NCBI GenBank assembly: GCA_949283375.1
Contig: CASDSM010000030.1
Location: 1 to 43,995 of the forward strand
Direction of reading: 5' to 3'
Length of the DNA stretch: 43,995 nt
Source of the DNA: an uncultured Eubacteriales bacterium
GTDB lineage: Bacteria; Bacillota; Clostridia; Oscillospirales; Oscillospiraceae
Shown here: in pieces, positions 15,565 to 24,795 of the stretch
Numbering within the stretch: the stretch's first letter is position 1
Layout of the letters: every line of letters begins with the position of its first letter
Made by a program: the position numbers and the translations under genes
Notes under the pieces: model-generated
Database searches by the model: none
What the model was told of the DNA's origin: nothing
The model's input: the letters and a program-made list of their open reading frames with translations, nothing else

Positions 15565-17316
15565 TTAGAAGCGCTCGAACTGGCTGTGATAGAGCTCTGA
15601 GTAGAAGCCGCCGCGCGCGAGCAGCTCGTCGTGACTGCCCTGCTCGATGATCCTGCCGTCGCGCATGACGAGGATCTGGTCCGCCTCGCGGATGGTGGCC
15701 AGGCGGTGGGCGACGATGAAGCTGGTCCGCCCCTGCATCATACGGGCAAAAGCCTGTTGGATGCGGATCTCGGTACGCGTGTCGATGGAGGAGGTCGCCT
15801 CGTCCAGAATCAGCATGGGCGGCAGGCGGAGCATCACCCGGGCAATGCAGAGCAACTGCTTCTGCCCCTGGGAGAGGTTGCCGCCGTCCTCGCTGATGCG
15901 GGTGTCATAGCCCTGCGGGAGGCGGCGGATAAAGCTGTGGGCGTGGGCGGCCTTCGCGGCGGCCACCATCTCCTCCTCGGTGGCCTCGGGGTGGCCGAAG
16001 AGGATGTTCTCCCGGACGGTGCCCGTCTTGAGCCAGGTCTCCTGGAGGACCATGCCGTAATTGGCCCGCAGGCTGTCGCGGGTGATGGAGCGGATGTCGT
16101 GCCCGTCCACCGAGATGGACCCGCCGTCCACGTCGTAAAAGCGCATGAGCAGGTTGATCACCGTGCTCTTGCCGCAGCCGGTGGGGCCGACGATGGCGAT
16201 GCGCTGGCCGGGCTGGACGGCGAGGTTCAGATCGCGGATCAGCTCCTGCTCCGGGCGGTAGGAGAAGTCCACCCCCTCCAGCCGGACCTCCCCGCGCGCG
16301 TGCTCCAGCGCCGGGGCGTCCGGGGCATCCGGGGTCTGCGGGGCCTCGTCCATCAGCTCAAAGGCGCGCGCGGCGCAGGCGACGGCGTTCTGCAGCTCGG
16401 TCACCACGCCGGAGATCTCGTTGAACGGTTTGGTGTACTGGTTCGCGTAGCTCAGCAGAGAGGTGAGCGCGCCCACCGTGATCCCCCCGCCGAGGGCGGC
16501 CAGCGCCCCGACGATGGCGACGGCGGCGTAGACCATGCTGTTGACAAAACGGGTGGCTGGGTTCGTGATGGAGGAGAAGAAGGTGGCCCGCAGGCTGCAG
16601 TCGCGCAGACGGCCGTTGATCTCGTCAAAGCGCGCCTGGGCGGCCTGCTGGCGGCCAAATGCCTGCACCACCTTCGCCCCGCCGATCATCTCGTCGATGT
16701 GGGCGGTGAGCTCCCCGCGGGTCTCCGACTGGAGCTTGAACATGGAGTAGGTCTGCTTCGCGATGAAGGCCGCCACCAGGAAGGACATGGGGGTGAGCAC
16801 GATGACCACCAGGGCGATACCCGCATGGATGCGCAGCATGATGACCAGGGTGCCCAGGATGGTGAGCACGCCGGTGAAAAACTGGGTGAAGCCCATCAGC
16901 AGTCCGTCGGAGAACTGGTCCACGTCGGCGATCATCCTGCTGAGGATGTCGCCGTGGGGGTGGCCGTCCAGATAGCGCAGGGGGAGCTCCGCCAGCCGGT
17001 CAAAGGCGCGGCGGCGGATGTCGCGCACGACGCAAAAGGTGATGCGGTTATTGGCGAGGTTCATCAGCCACTGGAAGAGGGCAGTGAGGGCGATCACCAC
17101 CCCCATCTGCACCAGCAAGCGCACGAGGCCGGCAAAGTCCACCGCCCCCGGCCCGACGATGCAGTTGACCGCCTCGCCGGTGAGGATGGGCAGCCAGAGC
17201 GTGAGCACCACCGTGAGCGCCGCGCAGAGCACCGATCCGGCGGCGAGGAGGCGGTACGGGCGCAGGAAGGTCCAGATCTGGCGCAGGGTCTCGCGGGTAT
17301 GGTAGGCCTGTTCCAT
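15565..17316 (-). CDS. ABC exporter half-transporter with catalytic NBD (heterodimer subunit)
   Basis: A 583-residue fusion of a six-helix type IV exporter membrane domain (residues about 20-310) and an ATPase domain. The nucleotide-binding domain has Walker A GPTGCGKST (377-385), a slightly altered signature LSQGQ (481-485), Walker B LILDE with catalytic Glu506 and the switch His537. Its start overlaps nothing but follows the partner's TAA directly, with GGAGGGGG across the junction. With the partner it should form an asymmetric exporter of the BmrCD or TM287/288 kind, where this subunit supplies the working Walker sites. The substrate is unknown: drugs, peptides or lipids are all handled by this family. 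Confidence 0.93.
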   Translation of the reverse strand: MEQAYHTRETLRQIWTFLRPYRLLAAGSVLCAALTVVLTLWLPILTGEAVNCIVGPGAVDFAGLVRLLVQMGVVIALTALFQWLMNLANNRITFCVVRDIRRRAFDRLAELPLRYLDGHPHGDILSRMIADVDQFSDGLLMGFTQFFTGVLTILGTLVIMLRIHAGIALVVIVLTPMSFLVAAFIAKQTYSMFKLQSETRGELTAHIDEMIGGAKVVQAFGRQQAAQARFDEINGRLRDCSLRATFFSSITNPATRFVNSMVYAAVAIVGALAALGGGITVGALTSLLSYANQYTKPFNEISGVVTELQNAVACAARAFELMDEAPQTPDAPDAPALEHARGEVRLEGVDFSYRPEQELIRDLNLAVQPGQRIAIVGPTGCGKSTVINLLMRFYDVDGGSISVDGHDIRSITRDSLRANYGMVLQETWLKTGTVRENILFGHPEATEEEMVAAAKAAHAHSFIRRLPQGYDTRISEDGGNLSQGQKQLLCIARVMLRLPPMLILDEATSSIDTRTEIRIQQAFARMMQGRTSFIVAHRLATIREADQILVMRDGRIIEQGSHDELLARGGFYSELYHSQFERF

Positions 17317-19050
17317 TTATGCCCCCTCCTTTCCAAACTGGGAGCGGTAGATCTCCTGATAGACCGGGCAGGTGGCCAGCAGCTCCTCGTGCGTGCCGAG
17401 GCCCACCTGCCGCCCGTCGTCCAGGACGAGGATCTGGTCGGCGTTCCAGACGCTGGCGGTGCGCTGGGAGACGATGAACACCGTCATCCCCCCGCCGAGC
17501 GAGCGGATCGCCCGGCGGAGATTGGCGTCGGTGGCGTAGTCCAGGGCGGAGGCGCTGTCGTCGAGGATCAGGATCTCCGGCCGCCGGACGAGGGCGCGGG
17601 CGATCGCCAGGCGCTGGCGCTGTCCGCCGGAGAGGTTCTTGCCCCCCTGCGTGACCCAGCTCTCCAGCCCCTTGCCGCGCGCGCGGACGAAGTCGAGGGC
17701 CTGCGCGGCCTCGAGCGCCGCCTCCATCGCCGTCTCGTCCGCGTCCGGGTCGCCCCAGCGGAGGTTGTCGGCGATGGTGCCCTTGAAGAGCTCCGTCTTC
17801 TGCGGCACGATGCCGGTCTGCCCGCGCACCTCTCCGAGCGGGAGGGTGCGCACGTCCCGGCCATCCACCCGGACGGTCCCCTCCGTCGCGTCGTAGAAGC
17901 GGGCGATCAGGTTGACCAGCGTGCTCTTGCCGCTGCCGGTGCCGCCGATGATGCCCACCGTCTCGCCGCGGCGGACGGTGAGGTGGATGTCGTCCAGGGC
18001 GTTGGCCTGCGCGCCGGGATAGGCGAAGGAGACGTGGTCAAAGGCGACCTTTTCCTCCCCCGCGGCGGCGTGGGGGGCGCTTGCGGCGTCCTCCGCCTCG
18101 CGCAGGGAGGGCTGGAGGGAGAGCACCCCCTCGATCCGCCGGGCGCAGGCGAGGGCGCGGGTGACGGAGAGGATGAGGTTGGCCAGCTTGATGAGCTCCA
18201 CCAGGATCTGGGCCATATAGTTCACCAGCGCGATCACATCGCCCTGGCTGAGCGCCCCCGACTGGACCCGCAGCGCCCCCGTCCAGAGCAGGGCGGCGGT
18301 GGCGAGGTTCACGATCACATAGGTCATCGGGTTGGTGAGGGCGGAGATCTTGCCCACAAAGAGCTGGCTCTCCACCAGCGCGCCGCTCGAGCGCTCAAAG
18401 GCGGCCTGCTCGTCCGCCTGGCGGTTGAAGGCGCGGATGACGCGCGCGCCGGTCAGATGCTCGCGCGTGAGCCGGGTGAGCTGGTCGAGGCCCTCCTGCA
18501 CCCGGCGGTAGAGGGGGATGCTGGCGAGCATCACCCCGAAGACCACCACGCACAGCAGCGGGATCGCCACGGCGAAGACGAGGGCGGCGCGCAGGTCGAT
18601 CGTGAAGGCCATCACCATCGCGCCGAAGACGATGAAGGGCGAGCGCAGGAAGAGGCGGAGCACCAGATTCACCCCGGACTGCACCTGATTCACATCGCTG
18701 GTGAGGCGGGTGATGAGGGTGGAGGTGCCCACCGTGTCCAGCTCGGCATAGGAGAGGGCGCCGATCTGGCGGAAGAGGTCGCTGCGCAGCCCGGTGGCAA
18801 AGCCCACCGCCGCCCGGGCGGCGAAGTACTGGGCGGTGATGGAGCAGACCAGGCCGATCAGGCCGAGGACGACGAGCAGCAGGCACATCCGCCAGATGGC
18901 GGGGACGTCGGCGTTGGCGATGCCCACGTCCACCAGGTCGGCGATCACCAGCGGGACAAAGAGCTCAAAGGACGCCTCCAGCAGTTTGAAGAGCGGGCCG
19001 AGCACGCTCTCGCGGCGGTAGGGGCGCAGATAGCGCAGGAGTTTCTTCAT
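17317..19050 (-). CDS. ABC exporter half-transporter with degenerate NBD (heterodimer subunit)
   Basis: A 577-residue half-transporter: membrane domain (about 15-310) and ATPase domain with Walker A GGTGSGKST (369-377) and canonical signature LSGGQ (473-477). The catalytic glutamate after Walker B is replaced by Asp498 (ILILDDSAS) and the switch histidine by Gln529 (FIVSQR). Such changes mark the degenerate half of heterodimeric exporters; its good LSGGQ completes the partner's active site. ATG has AAGGAG seven bases before it. It lies downstream of the phosphoglucomutase terminator, so the pair forms its own unit, although no clear promoter is seen in the 50 bases available. Confidence 0.93.
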   Translation of the reverse strand: MKKLLRYLRPYRRESVLGPLFKLLEASFELFVPLVIADLVDVGIANADVPAIWRMCLLLVVLGLIGLVCSITAQYFAARAAVGFATGLRSDLFRQIGALSYAELDTVGTSTLITRLTSDVNQVQSGVNLVLRLFLRSPFIVFGAMVMAFTIDLRAALVFAVAIPLLCVVVFGVMLASIPLYRRVQEGLDQLTRLTREHLTGARVIRAFNRQADEQAAFERSSGALVESQLFVGKISALTNPMTYVIVNLATAALLWTGALRVQSGALSQGDVIALVNYMAQILVELIKLANLILSVTRALACARRIEGVLSLQPSLREAEDAASAPHAAAGEEKVAFDHVSFAYPGAQANALDDIHLTVRRGETVGIIGGTGSGKSTLVNLIARFYDATEGTVRVDGRDVRTLPLGEVRGQTGIVPQKTELFKGTIADNLRWGDPDADETAMEAALEAAQALDFVRARGKGLESWVTQGGKNLSGGQRQRLAIARALVRRPEILILDDSASALDYATDANLRRAIRSLGGGMTVFIVSQRTASVWNADQILVLDDGRQVGLGTHEELLATCPVYQEIYRSQFGKEGA

Positions 19051-19102
19051 GTGGTCTCCTTTTCCGCCGCCGGGTGGCGGCGAGGGGGTATTGCGGTTTC
19101 AT

Positions 19103-19144
19103 AACACAGACAAAGGGCCGGACCGTTCGGAAGCGGTCCGGCCC
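19103..19144 (-). terminator. Intrinsic terminator of the phosphoglucomutase gene
   Basis: On the minus strand GGGCCGGACCG and CGGTCCGGCCC make a perfect 11-bp stem with an 8-base loop, followed by UUUGUCUGUGUU. It sits between the phosphoglucomutase stop and the ABC exporter pair. Confidence 0.85.
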
Positions 19145-19186
19145 ATGTCATGCGTCAATGGTAGCAGGTTTTCCCTGCCGTGTCAA

Positions 19187-20914
19187 TCAGTCCTTGATGG
19201 AGGGGGCGTAATCGGCGTACTTGGCCACCTTGTCCGCGCAGGCCTGCTCATCCGGGTCGTTGCAGAGGATATAGACCTTGATCTTCGGCTCGGTGCCGGA
19301 GGGACGGATGATGAAGGTGGTGCCGTCGGCCAGATCGTACTCCATCACGTTGGAGTCACGCAGCTCCATCCCGCTCGTCTCGCCGGTGGCGAGGACGGTG
19401 GCGGTGCCCGGCTTGTAGTCCTTGGTGACCAGGACGGGGGTGCCGGCGATCTCGGTCTTGGGTTCGTCGCGCAGGCCCTTCATGATGGCGGCCATCTTGG
19501 CCATGCCGTCCAGGCCGGGCATGACGAGGTTCATCGTCTTCTCACGGTAGAAGCCGTACTTGACATAGCACTCCTGCAGGGCGTTGAAGAGGGTCTTGCC
19601 CTGGGAGGCGTACCAGGCGGCCATCTCCACGATGGAGGCGACGGCGGAGACGGCGTCCTTGTCGCGGACATAGTCGCCGAGCATATAGCCGTAGGACTCC
19701 TCGAAGGAGAAGATCACGTTCCCCTCGCCCGACTTCTCCAGCTTGTCTTTCTTCTCCGCCAGGAACTTGAAGCCGGTGAACGTCTTGGCAAAGCCGAGGC
19801 CGTTGACCTCGCAGACCTTGCCCGCCATCGGGGTGGAGACGATGGTGGTGAGGGCATAGGGATGCTCCGGCATCAGGCCGGTGCGCTTACGCGCGCCGAT
19901 CAGGTAGTCGAGCAGGATGACGCCGGTCTGGTTGCCGGTGAAGACCTCATACTCGCCCGCGGCGTTGCGCACCATGATGCCCACGCGGTCGGCGTCCGGG
20001 TCGGAGCCGATGATGAGGTCGCAGTTGTTCGCCTTGGCCAGCTCGACGGCGAGGTAGAAGCCCTCGGGGTTCTCCGGATTGGGGGACTTGACGGTGGGGA
20101 AGTCGCCATCGATCACCATCTGCTCGGGCACACAGATGACGTTCTTCATCCCCATGCGGCGCAGGGCCTCGGGGATCAGGCGGTGACCGGTGCCGTGGAA
20201 GGGGGTGTAGACGATGGAGAAGGTGTCGGCCACCTTGGCGACCGCCTCGCGGTCGATGATCTGATCGAGGACGTTGCCGAGGAAGCGCTCGTCCGTCTCC
20301 TCGCCGAGCATGGTGACCAGTCCGGCGGCCTTGGCCTCCTCGAGCGGCATGGTCTTCACATCGTCAAAGATGTCCAGCTCCTTCATCTTGGCCGCGACGG
20401 TGTCGGCGTGGACGGGGGGCAGCTGCGCGCCGTCCGACCAGTAGACCTTGTAGCCGTTGTACTCCTTCGGGTTGTGGGAGGCGGTGACGTTGATGCCGGC
20501 GATGCAGCCATACTCGCGCACGGCGAAGGACAGCTCCGGCGTCGGACGCAGGGCGTCATAGAGGCGGACCTTGATGCCGTTGGCGGCCATGACGCTGGCG
20601 GCCTGGGCGGCAAACTCCTCGGAGTGGTTGCGGCAGTCATAGGCGATGGCGACGCCGCGCTCGCACGCCTCGGGGCCCTCGGCCTTGATCACCTCGGCGA
20701 AGGCCTGGGTGGCGTGGCCGACGACATGGCGGTTCATGTGGTGCAGGCCGACGCACATCGTGCCGCGCAGGCCGGCGGTCCCGAACTCCAGCGGGCCGAA
20801 GAAACGGCTCTCGATCTCTTTCTCATCCCCACGGATGGACTCCAGCTCCGCCTTTTCGTCTGCGGAGAGGGCAGGGCTATTCAACCATTTTTCATAGGTA
20901 TCGCGATAGGACAT
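19187..20914 (-). CDS. pgcA: Phosphoglucomutase/phosphomannomutase
   Basis: A 575-residue alpha-D-phosphohexomutase interconverting hexose-1-phosphate and hexose-6-phosphate. All four active-site loops are visible: phosphoserine Ser146 in TASHNPKEYNG, metal loop GSDPDADR (Asp305, Asp307, Asp309), sugar loop FEESYGY (404-410) and phosphate loop RPSGTEPKIK near the C-terminus. Length matches the PgcA-type enzymes of Firmicutes, longer than GlmM. The ATG chosen has GGAGGTG seven bases upstream; a GTG three codons earlier lies inside that ribosome binding site and is unlikely. It is a single-gene unit with its own promoter and terminator, and supplies glucose-1-phosphate for wall or storage polysaccharide. 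Confidence 0.93.
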   Translation of the reverse strand: MSYRDTYEKWLNSPALSADEKAELESIRGDEKEIESRFFGPLEFGTAGLRGTMCVGLHHMNRHVVGHATQAFAEVIKAEGPEACERGVAIAYDCRNHSEEFAAQAASVMAANGIKVRLYDALRPTPELSFAVREYGCIAGINVTASHNPKEYNGYKVYWSDGAQLPPVHADTVAAKMKELDIFDDVKTMPLEEAKAAGLVTMLGEETDERFLGNVLDQIIDREAVAKVADTFSIVYTPFHGTGHRLIPEALRRMGMKNVICVPEQMVIDGDFPTVKSPNPENPEGFYLAVELAKANNCDLIIGSDPDADRVGIMVRNAAGEYEVFTGNQTGVILLDYLIGARKRTGLMPEHPYALTTIVSTPMAGKVCEVNGLGFAKTFTGFKFLAEKKDKLEKSGEGNVIFSFEESYGYMLGDYVRDKDAVSAVASIVEMAAWYASQGKTLFNALQECYVKYGFYREKTMNLVMPGLDGMAKMAAIMKGLRDEPKTEIAGTPVLVTKDYKPGTATVLATGETSGMELRDSNVMEYDLADGTTFIIRPSGTEPKIKVYILCNDPDEQACADKVAKYADYAPSIKD

Positions 20915-20948
20915 GGGAGGCACCTCCAGGTTGTTTTAGGATGTGTCT

Positions 20949-20978
20949 ATTATACCAGCGTTTCCTTCCTTTTGTCCA
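20949..20978 (-). promoter_or_regulatory. Promoter of the phosphoglucomutase gene
   Basis: Minus-strand TGGACA, 18-base spacer, TATAAT with an extended -10 (TGGTATAAT), 35 bases before the ATG. Confidence 0.7.
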
Positions 20979-21067
20979 GTATGTTACGTCAATCTGAACA
21001 AAAAACCATGCGGCGTCCGGCCAGGCGCGGGCTTTCTTATTTCTCTCTTAAAATTTTCCAAAAGCCC

Positions 21068-21095
21068 TTGCATTTTGGGGAAAACCGGGTATGCT
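21068..21095 (+). promoter_or_regulatory. Probable promoter of the acidic lipoprotein gene
   Basis: TTGCAT, 16-base spacer, TATGCT, about 50 bases before the ATG. Confidence 0.5.
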
Positions 21096-21146
21096 TTGGA
21101 CAGAGGCCGGGCCACAGCCCGGCCGGATCAGGAGGATACCGGAACC

Positions 21147-21830
21147 ATGAAGCGTATTTTGACCATACTGCTCGCCCTGCTGCTCTCCCTCTCCCTCGCC
21201 GCCTGCGGGCAGGGTCCCGCCGCGCCGGAGGCCGGGGAGCAGGAGCCGCCCGCCGGGGACAGCCAGGCGGAGACGCCCGACGCCCCGCCGGAGGAACCCC
21301 CGCAGGAACCGGAGCAGCCCGGCAGCGACGATACGCAGCCGGACGCCCCGTCCGCCCCCGATGGGGAGGGCGTCCCCGACGCAGAGGACGCACCCGACGC
21401 TGATGCCGGGGACGCCCCCGACAGTGAGGAACCCCCCGCCGGAGAGTCCGCCCCTGACCAGGCGGAGCTGGACGCGCTCACGGCGATGCTCAACCAGATC
21501 CGCGCCAACGGCCGGGTGGGCACGGCGGGCAGCTCGCTCGCCAACACCTGGCTCGCCGCCTCCCTGCTCGACTGGGCGGAGGGGACCTCCCTCACGGCGG
21601 AGCAGGGGTGTGAGGCCGCCATCGCGTGGTTTGACGCCATCCCCGCCGGTGAGCTGGACCCCGAGCTGGTGGACGTCTTCAATGCCGTCTACGCCGCCTG
21701 CGGGTCGCTGATGGAGGAGGGGCAGGAGGGCCTGCTCTCCGACTGCGGCTATGAGGGGGAGGGCTACCCCTGGAGTCAGGAGGCGCTGGACCGGGCGCTC
21801 GGCGCGCTCAACGGCGTCGTGGGCGGATGA
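21147..21830 (+). CDS. Hypothetical lipoprotein with acidic proline-rich linker
   Basis: A 227-residue protein of unknown function. A lipoprotein signal (MKRILTILLALLLSLSLAAC, Cys20) is followed by about 80 residues of low-complexity sequence rich in Pro, Glu, Asp and Ala, typical of a spacer that holds a domain away from the membrane. A compact C-terminal domain of about 120 residues (from DQAELDALTAMLNQIR) is predicted helical and has three cysteines; I do not recognise it. ATG has AGGAGG eleven bases upstream. It has its own promoter and terminator and is divergent from the phosphoglucomutase gene, so the neighbours do not suggest a role. Confidence 0.75.
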   Translation: MKRILTILLALLLSLSLAACGQGPAAPEAGEQEPPAGDSQAETPDAPPEEPPQEPEQPGSDDTQPDAPSAPDGEGVPDAEDAPDADAGDAPDSEEPPAGESAPDQAELDALTAMLNQIRANGRVGTAGSSLANTWLAASLLDWAEGTSLTAEQGCEAAIAWFDAIPAGELDPELVDVFNAVYAACGSLMEEGQEGLLSDCGYEGEGYPWSQEALDRALGALNGVVGG

Positions 21831-21868
21831 GCGATCGCACAACAGAATTCCAAATCGCGCAGACACGG

Positions 21869-21914
21869 AAAGGCTGCTGAGCATCACAGGCAAGGTGATC
21901 CTCAACAGCCTTTT
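21869..21914 (+). terminator. Intrinsic terminator of the lipoprotein gene
   Basis: AAAGGCTGCTGAG pairs with CTCAACAGCCTTT with one mismatch, and the inner ATCAC/GTGAT extends the stem; TTTT follows. It closely resembles the terminator at 15491-15537. It lies between convergent genes and may act in both directions. Confidence 0.8.
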
Positions 21915-21943
21915 GCCGCATTCGTCCTGGGGCAGGGCCTGCC

Positions 21944-22426
21944 CTATTTATGGTATTTTGTCCCCGCCTGGATCTGGAAGGCGCGGTAGATCTGCTCGAG
22001 GAGCATCACCCGGGCCAGATGGTGCGGGAAGGTCATTTTGGACATGGAGAGGCGGAAGACCCCCCTCGCCTTGAGCGCCTCGTCCAGCCCATAGGAGCCG
22101 CCGATGACAAAGCAGACCGACCCGCCGCCCTGCACGGCCCAGCGCTCCATCTGCGCGGCGAGGGCGGGGCTGGAGAGCTGCTCCCCCTCCACGCACAGCG
22201 GGACGAGGGCGGCCCCGCGCGGACAGCGGGAGAGGAGTTCCTCCCCCTCCTGGCGGAGGGCCTGGGCGATCTGGGCCGCAGACGGGCGGTCGGGCAGGCG
22301 GCGCTCGGCGAGCTGGACCACCGAGAGGCGGCAGAGCGGGCCGAGGCGCTTCTGATACTCCTCCACCGCGTCGAGGTAGAAGCGCTCCTTGAGCTTGCCC
22401 ACGCAGAGGACTGTGACCTGCATCAT
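21944..22426 (-). CDS. rlmH: 23S rRNA pseudouridine-1915 N3-methyltransferase RlmH
   Basis: A 160-residue SPOUT methyltransferase that methylates pseudouridine 1915 of 23S rRNA in assembled ribosomes. The N-terminus VTVLCVGKLKERFY, the SAM-binding knot segment FVIGGSYGL and the C-terminal MTFPHHLARVMLLEQIYRAF with the terminal YHK are diagnostic. Two adjacent ATG codons can start it; the first overlaps the stop of the metallo-hydrolase gene by four bases (ATGA), and GGGAGG lies upstream. The pair order walJ-rlmH is common in Firmicutes. A terminator lies just beyond its end, shared with the convergent lipoprotein gene. Confidence 0.95.
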   Translation of the reverse strand: MMQVTVLCVGKLKERFYLDAVEEYQKRLGPLCRLSVVQLAERRLPDRPSAAQIAQALRQEGEELLSRCPRGAALVPLCVEGEQLSSPALAAQMERWAVQGGGSVCFVIGGSYGLDEALKARGVFRLSMSKMTFPHHLARVMLLEQIYRAFQIQAGTKYHK

Positions 22427-23235
22427 CCGCAGCGCGCCTCCCTTCCCACCCGGGCGGGGACGGTGAACGGCCCGCACAGCTCGTCCGCCGGGGCGACGGC
22501 GAGGGTGACGGGGGGACAGTCCGCGCCGGAGAGCATCCGCGCGACCGTGTCCCAGGCCCGCGCGGGGCTGTTGTTCTCCCGGCTCAGGTGGGCCAGCAGG
22601 AGGACGGAGGTCCCCGCCTGGGCGAGCGAGACGGCCAGCTCCCCGCACGCCTCGTTGGAGAGGTGGCCGTACCGGCCGAGCACCCGCTCCTGGAGGGGGT
22701 AAGGATAGGGGCCGGCGCGCAGCCAGTCCGGATCGTGGTTGGCCTCCACCAGGGCGAGGTCGATGCGCCCGGCGAGGTGCGCGCGCACCTCGTCGGAGAG
22801 ATAGCCGAGGTCGGTGACCACCGCCGCCGTCTCCTCCCCGTCGCTGAGGCGGTAGCCCACGCTGCCGGGCGCGTCGTGCGAGGTGGAGAAAGAGCGCACC
22901 TCCATCCCGCCCACGCGGAAGGTCTCCCCCGGCCGGAAGGGGCGCAGCAGGTCTGCCGCCTCAGGCAGGCGGCGCAGCAGGTCCTCCCCCGCCGCCTCGC
23001 TGAGATAGACCGGCAGCGGGCAGCGCCGCAGCAGCACGCGCAGCCCGGAGATGTGGTCTGCGTGGGTGTGGGTGATCAGGATCCCGTCCAGGTCGCGGGG
23101 CTGGAGGCCCGCCTGCGCCAGACGGCAGGTGATCTTCCGGCAGGAGATGCCGGCGTCCACCAGCAGGCGCGCGCCGCCGCAGGTAAACAGGGCGCAGTTG
23201 CCCGCAGAGCCGCTGGCGAGTGTGTAGAGCTGCAA
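22423..23235 (-). CDS. walJ: MBL-fold metallo-hydrolase, WalJ/YycJ-like
   Basis: A 270-residue metallo-beta-lactamase-fold protein. It has the N-terminal LASGSAGNC and the metal motif HTHADH (His56, His58, Asp60, His61), then STSHDAPGS and GHLSNEACGEL. This matches YycJ/WalJ, a nuclease-like member linked to replication and cell-wall stress in Bacillus, where it belongs to the walRK cluster; here it stands outside any wal genes and beside rlmH. The frame has no ATG near the start: TTG is used, with GGGAGAGGG upstream, giving the family-typical MQLYTLASGS. The length is normal for the family. Confidence 0.9.
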   Translation of the reverse strand: MQLYTLASGSAGNCALFTCGGARLLVDAGISCRKITCRLAQAGLQPRDLDGILITHTHADHISGLRVLLRRCPLPVYLSEAAGEDLLRRLPEAADLLRPFRPGETFRVGGMEVRSFSTSHDAPGSVGYRLSDGEETAAVVTDLGYLSDEVRAHLAGRIDLALVEANHDPDWLRAGPYPYPLQERVLGRYGHLSNEACGELAVSLAQAGTSVLLLAHLSRENNSPARAWDTVARMLSGADCPPVTLAVAPADELCGPFTVPARVGREARCG

Positions 23236-23265
23236 TGTGATCCCTCTCCCCTTCCAATTGCCCAG

Positions 23266-23300
23266 AAAAACGCGGCAGCAAAGCGCGTCTGCTGCCGCGT
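23266..23300 (-). terminator. Intrinsic terminator of murA
   Basis: Minus-strand CGCGGCAGCA and TGCTGCCGCG form a perfect 10-bp stem with 9-base loop, followed by five U. It is 26 bases beyond the murA stop codon and about 30 bases before the walJ start. Confidence 0.9.
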
Positions 23301-23325
23301 GAAGCTTGTCTTGATTTGGCTGCGC

Positions 23326-24624
23326 TCAGCCGGCCTGGCCTGCGCGCTGGCTGTCCTCGTCCTGGGTGTCCACCAGGCGGATGTCCGCGCCGATGCCCTG
23401 GAGCTTCTCCACCAGATTCTCATAGCCCCGCTCGATATAGTGGATGCAGGAGATCTCCGTCATCCCCTCGGCGGCCAGCCCGGCGATCACCATCGCCGCG
23501 CCCGCGCGCAGGTCACAGGCGCGCAGCGGGGCGCCGGTCAGGCGGTCCACCCCCTCGATGACGGCGATCTTGCCGTCCACCTGGATGTGCGCGCCCAGGC
23601 GGCGGAACTCCGCCACATAGCGGTAGCGGTTCTCCCAGATGCCCTCGTTGATGACGCTCGTCCCGTTGGCGAGGCAGAGGCAGGCCGCGATCTGCGGCTG
23701 CATGTCCGTCGGGAAGCCGGGATAGGGCATCGTCTTGATGTTCGTCCGGCGCAGCGGGCCGCGGCGGATCACACGCACCGCGTCTCCGTACTCCTCCACC
23801 TGGACCCCCATCTCCTCCAGCTTGGCGGTGATGCAGTCCAGATGCTTCGGGATGACGTTGCGGATGAACACGTCTCCCCCGGCGGCGGCGACGGCGGCCA
23901 GGTAGGTGCCCGCCTCGATCTGGTCGGGGATGATGGAATAGGTCCCGCCGTGCAGGGCGCGCACGCCGCGCACCCGGATGACGTCGGTGCCCGCGCCGGC
24001 GATGTCCGCCCCCATCGTATTGAGGAAGTTGGCCAGATCGACGATGTGCGGCTCCTTGGCGGCGTTCTCGATCGTGGTCGTGCCGTGGGCGCGGACGGCG
24101 GCGAGCATCGCGTTCATCGTCGCGCCGACAGAGGCCTGGTCCATATAGATGCCCGCCCCGTGCAGGCGGCCCTCCGGCGCGGTGGCGTGGACATAGCCGC
24201 CCTCCACCGAGACCTTCGCCCCCAGGGCCTGGAAGCTCTTGAGATGCAGGTCGATCGGCCGGGTGCCCAGGTCACAGCCGCCCGGCATGGAGACCACCGC
24301 GCGGCCAAACCGGCCGAGCAGGGCGCCGATCAGGTAATAGGAGGCGCGCATCTTGCGCGAGAGCTCGTCCGGCACGCAGAAGCTGAGAATGTGACGGCTG
24401 TCGATCTCCACCGTGTGGCGGTTCACCAGCTTCACCCGCGCGCCCAGCTCCTGGAGGATGCGCAGGATCAGCGTCACATCGCTGATCTGAGGGACGTTCT
24501 CGATCCGGCAGACCCCGTCTGCCAGGAGGGCCGCCGGGATGATGGCGACCGCCGCATTCTTCGCGCCGCTGATGGTGACCGAGCCGGTCAGGGGCTTTCC
24601 GCCCTGGATCACATATTTCTGCAA
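23326..24624 (-). CDS. murA: UDP-N-acetylglucosamine 1-carboxyvinyltransferase MurA
   Basis: A 432-residue EPSP-synthase-fold enzyme that transfers enolpyruvate from PEP to UDP-GlcNAc, the first committed step of peptidoglycan synthesis. Lys22 and Asn23 ([10 protein letters not shown]) and the catalytic loop with Cys117 ([14 protein letters not shown]) are present, so the enzyme should be fosfomycin-sensitive in principle. The start is most likely TTG: it gives the canonical MQKYVIQGG and has AAGGAAGGTG five bases before it. A GTG three codons earlier is buried in that ribosome binding site. Firmicutes often have two MurA copies; this window cannot show whether this is MurA or MurZ. Monocistronic, with promoter and terminator. 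Confidence 0.95.
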   Translation of the reverse strand: MQKYVIQGGKPLTGSVTISGAKNAAVAIIPAALLADGVCRIENVPQISDVTLILRILQELGARVKLVNRHTVEIDSRHILSFCVPDELSRKMRASYYLIGALLGRFGRAVVSMPGGCDLGTRPIDLHLKSFQALGAKVSVEGGYVHATAPEGRLHGAGIYMDQASVGATMNAMLAAVRAHGTTTIENAAKEPHIVDLANFLNTMGADIAGAGTDVIRVRGVRALHGGTYSIIPDQIEAGTYLAAVAAAGGDVFIRNVIPKHLDCITAKLEEMGVQVEEYGDAVRVIRRGPLRRTNIKTMPYPGFPTDMQPQIAACLCLANGTSVINEGIWENRYRYVAEFRRLGAHIQVDGKIAVIEGVDRLTGAPLRACDLRAGAAMVIAGLAAEGMTEISCIHYIERGYENLVEKLQGIGADIRLVDTQDEDSQRAGQAG

Positions 24625-24766
24625 AGGGGGCACCTTCCTTATTCTGTACTCATGTCCCGCAGGAGGGGAAAACCGGGAGGAACACAGCCGTCCGCCCGCA
24701 GGCGCGGGGTCCCGTCACCGGAAAGATTCATCTCACGCCGGAGATATGTCAACCTCTGGCAGGCTT

Positions 24767-24795
24767 AGTATAACACCGGTTTACAATAAAATCAA
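24767..24795 (-). promoter_or_regulatory. Promoter of murA
   Basis: Minus-strand TTGATT, 17-base spacer, TATACT, leaving a leader of about 135 bases before the TTG start codon. No known riboswitch was recognised in that leader. Confidence 0.65.

Noticed and set aside
15631-19104. 1157-codon plus-strand frame opposite the ABC exporter pair
   Set aside because: Antisense shadow: the minus-strand genes have all ABC motifs, while this frame is low-information and His/Asp/Gly-rich.
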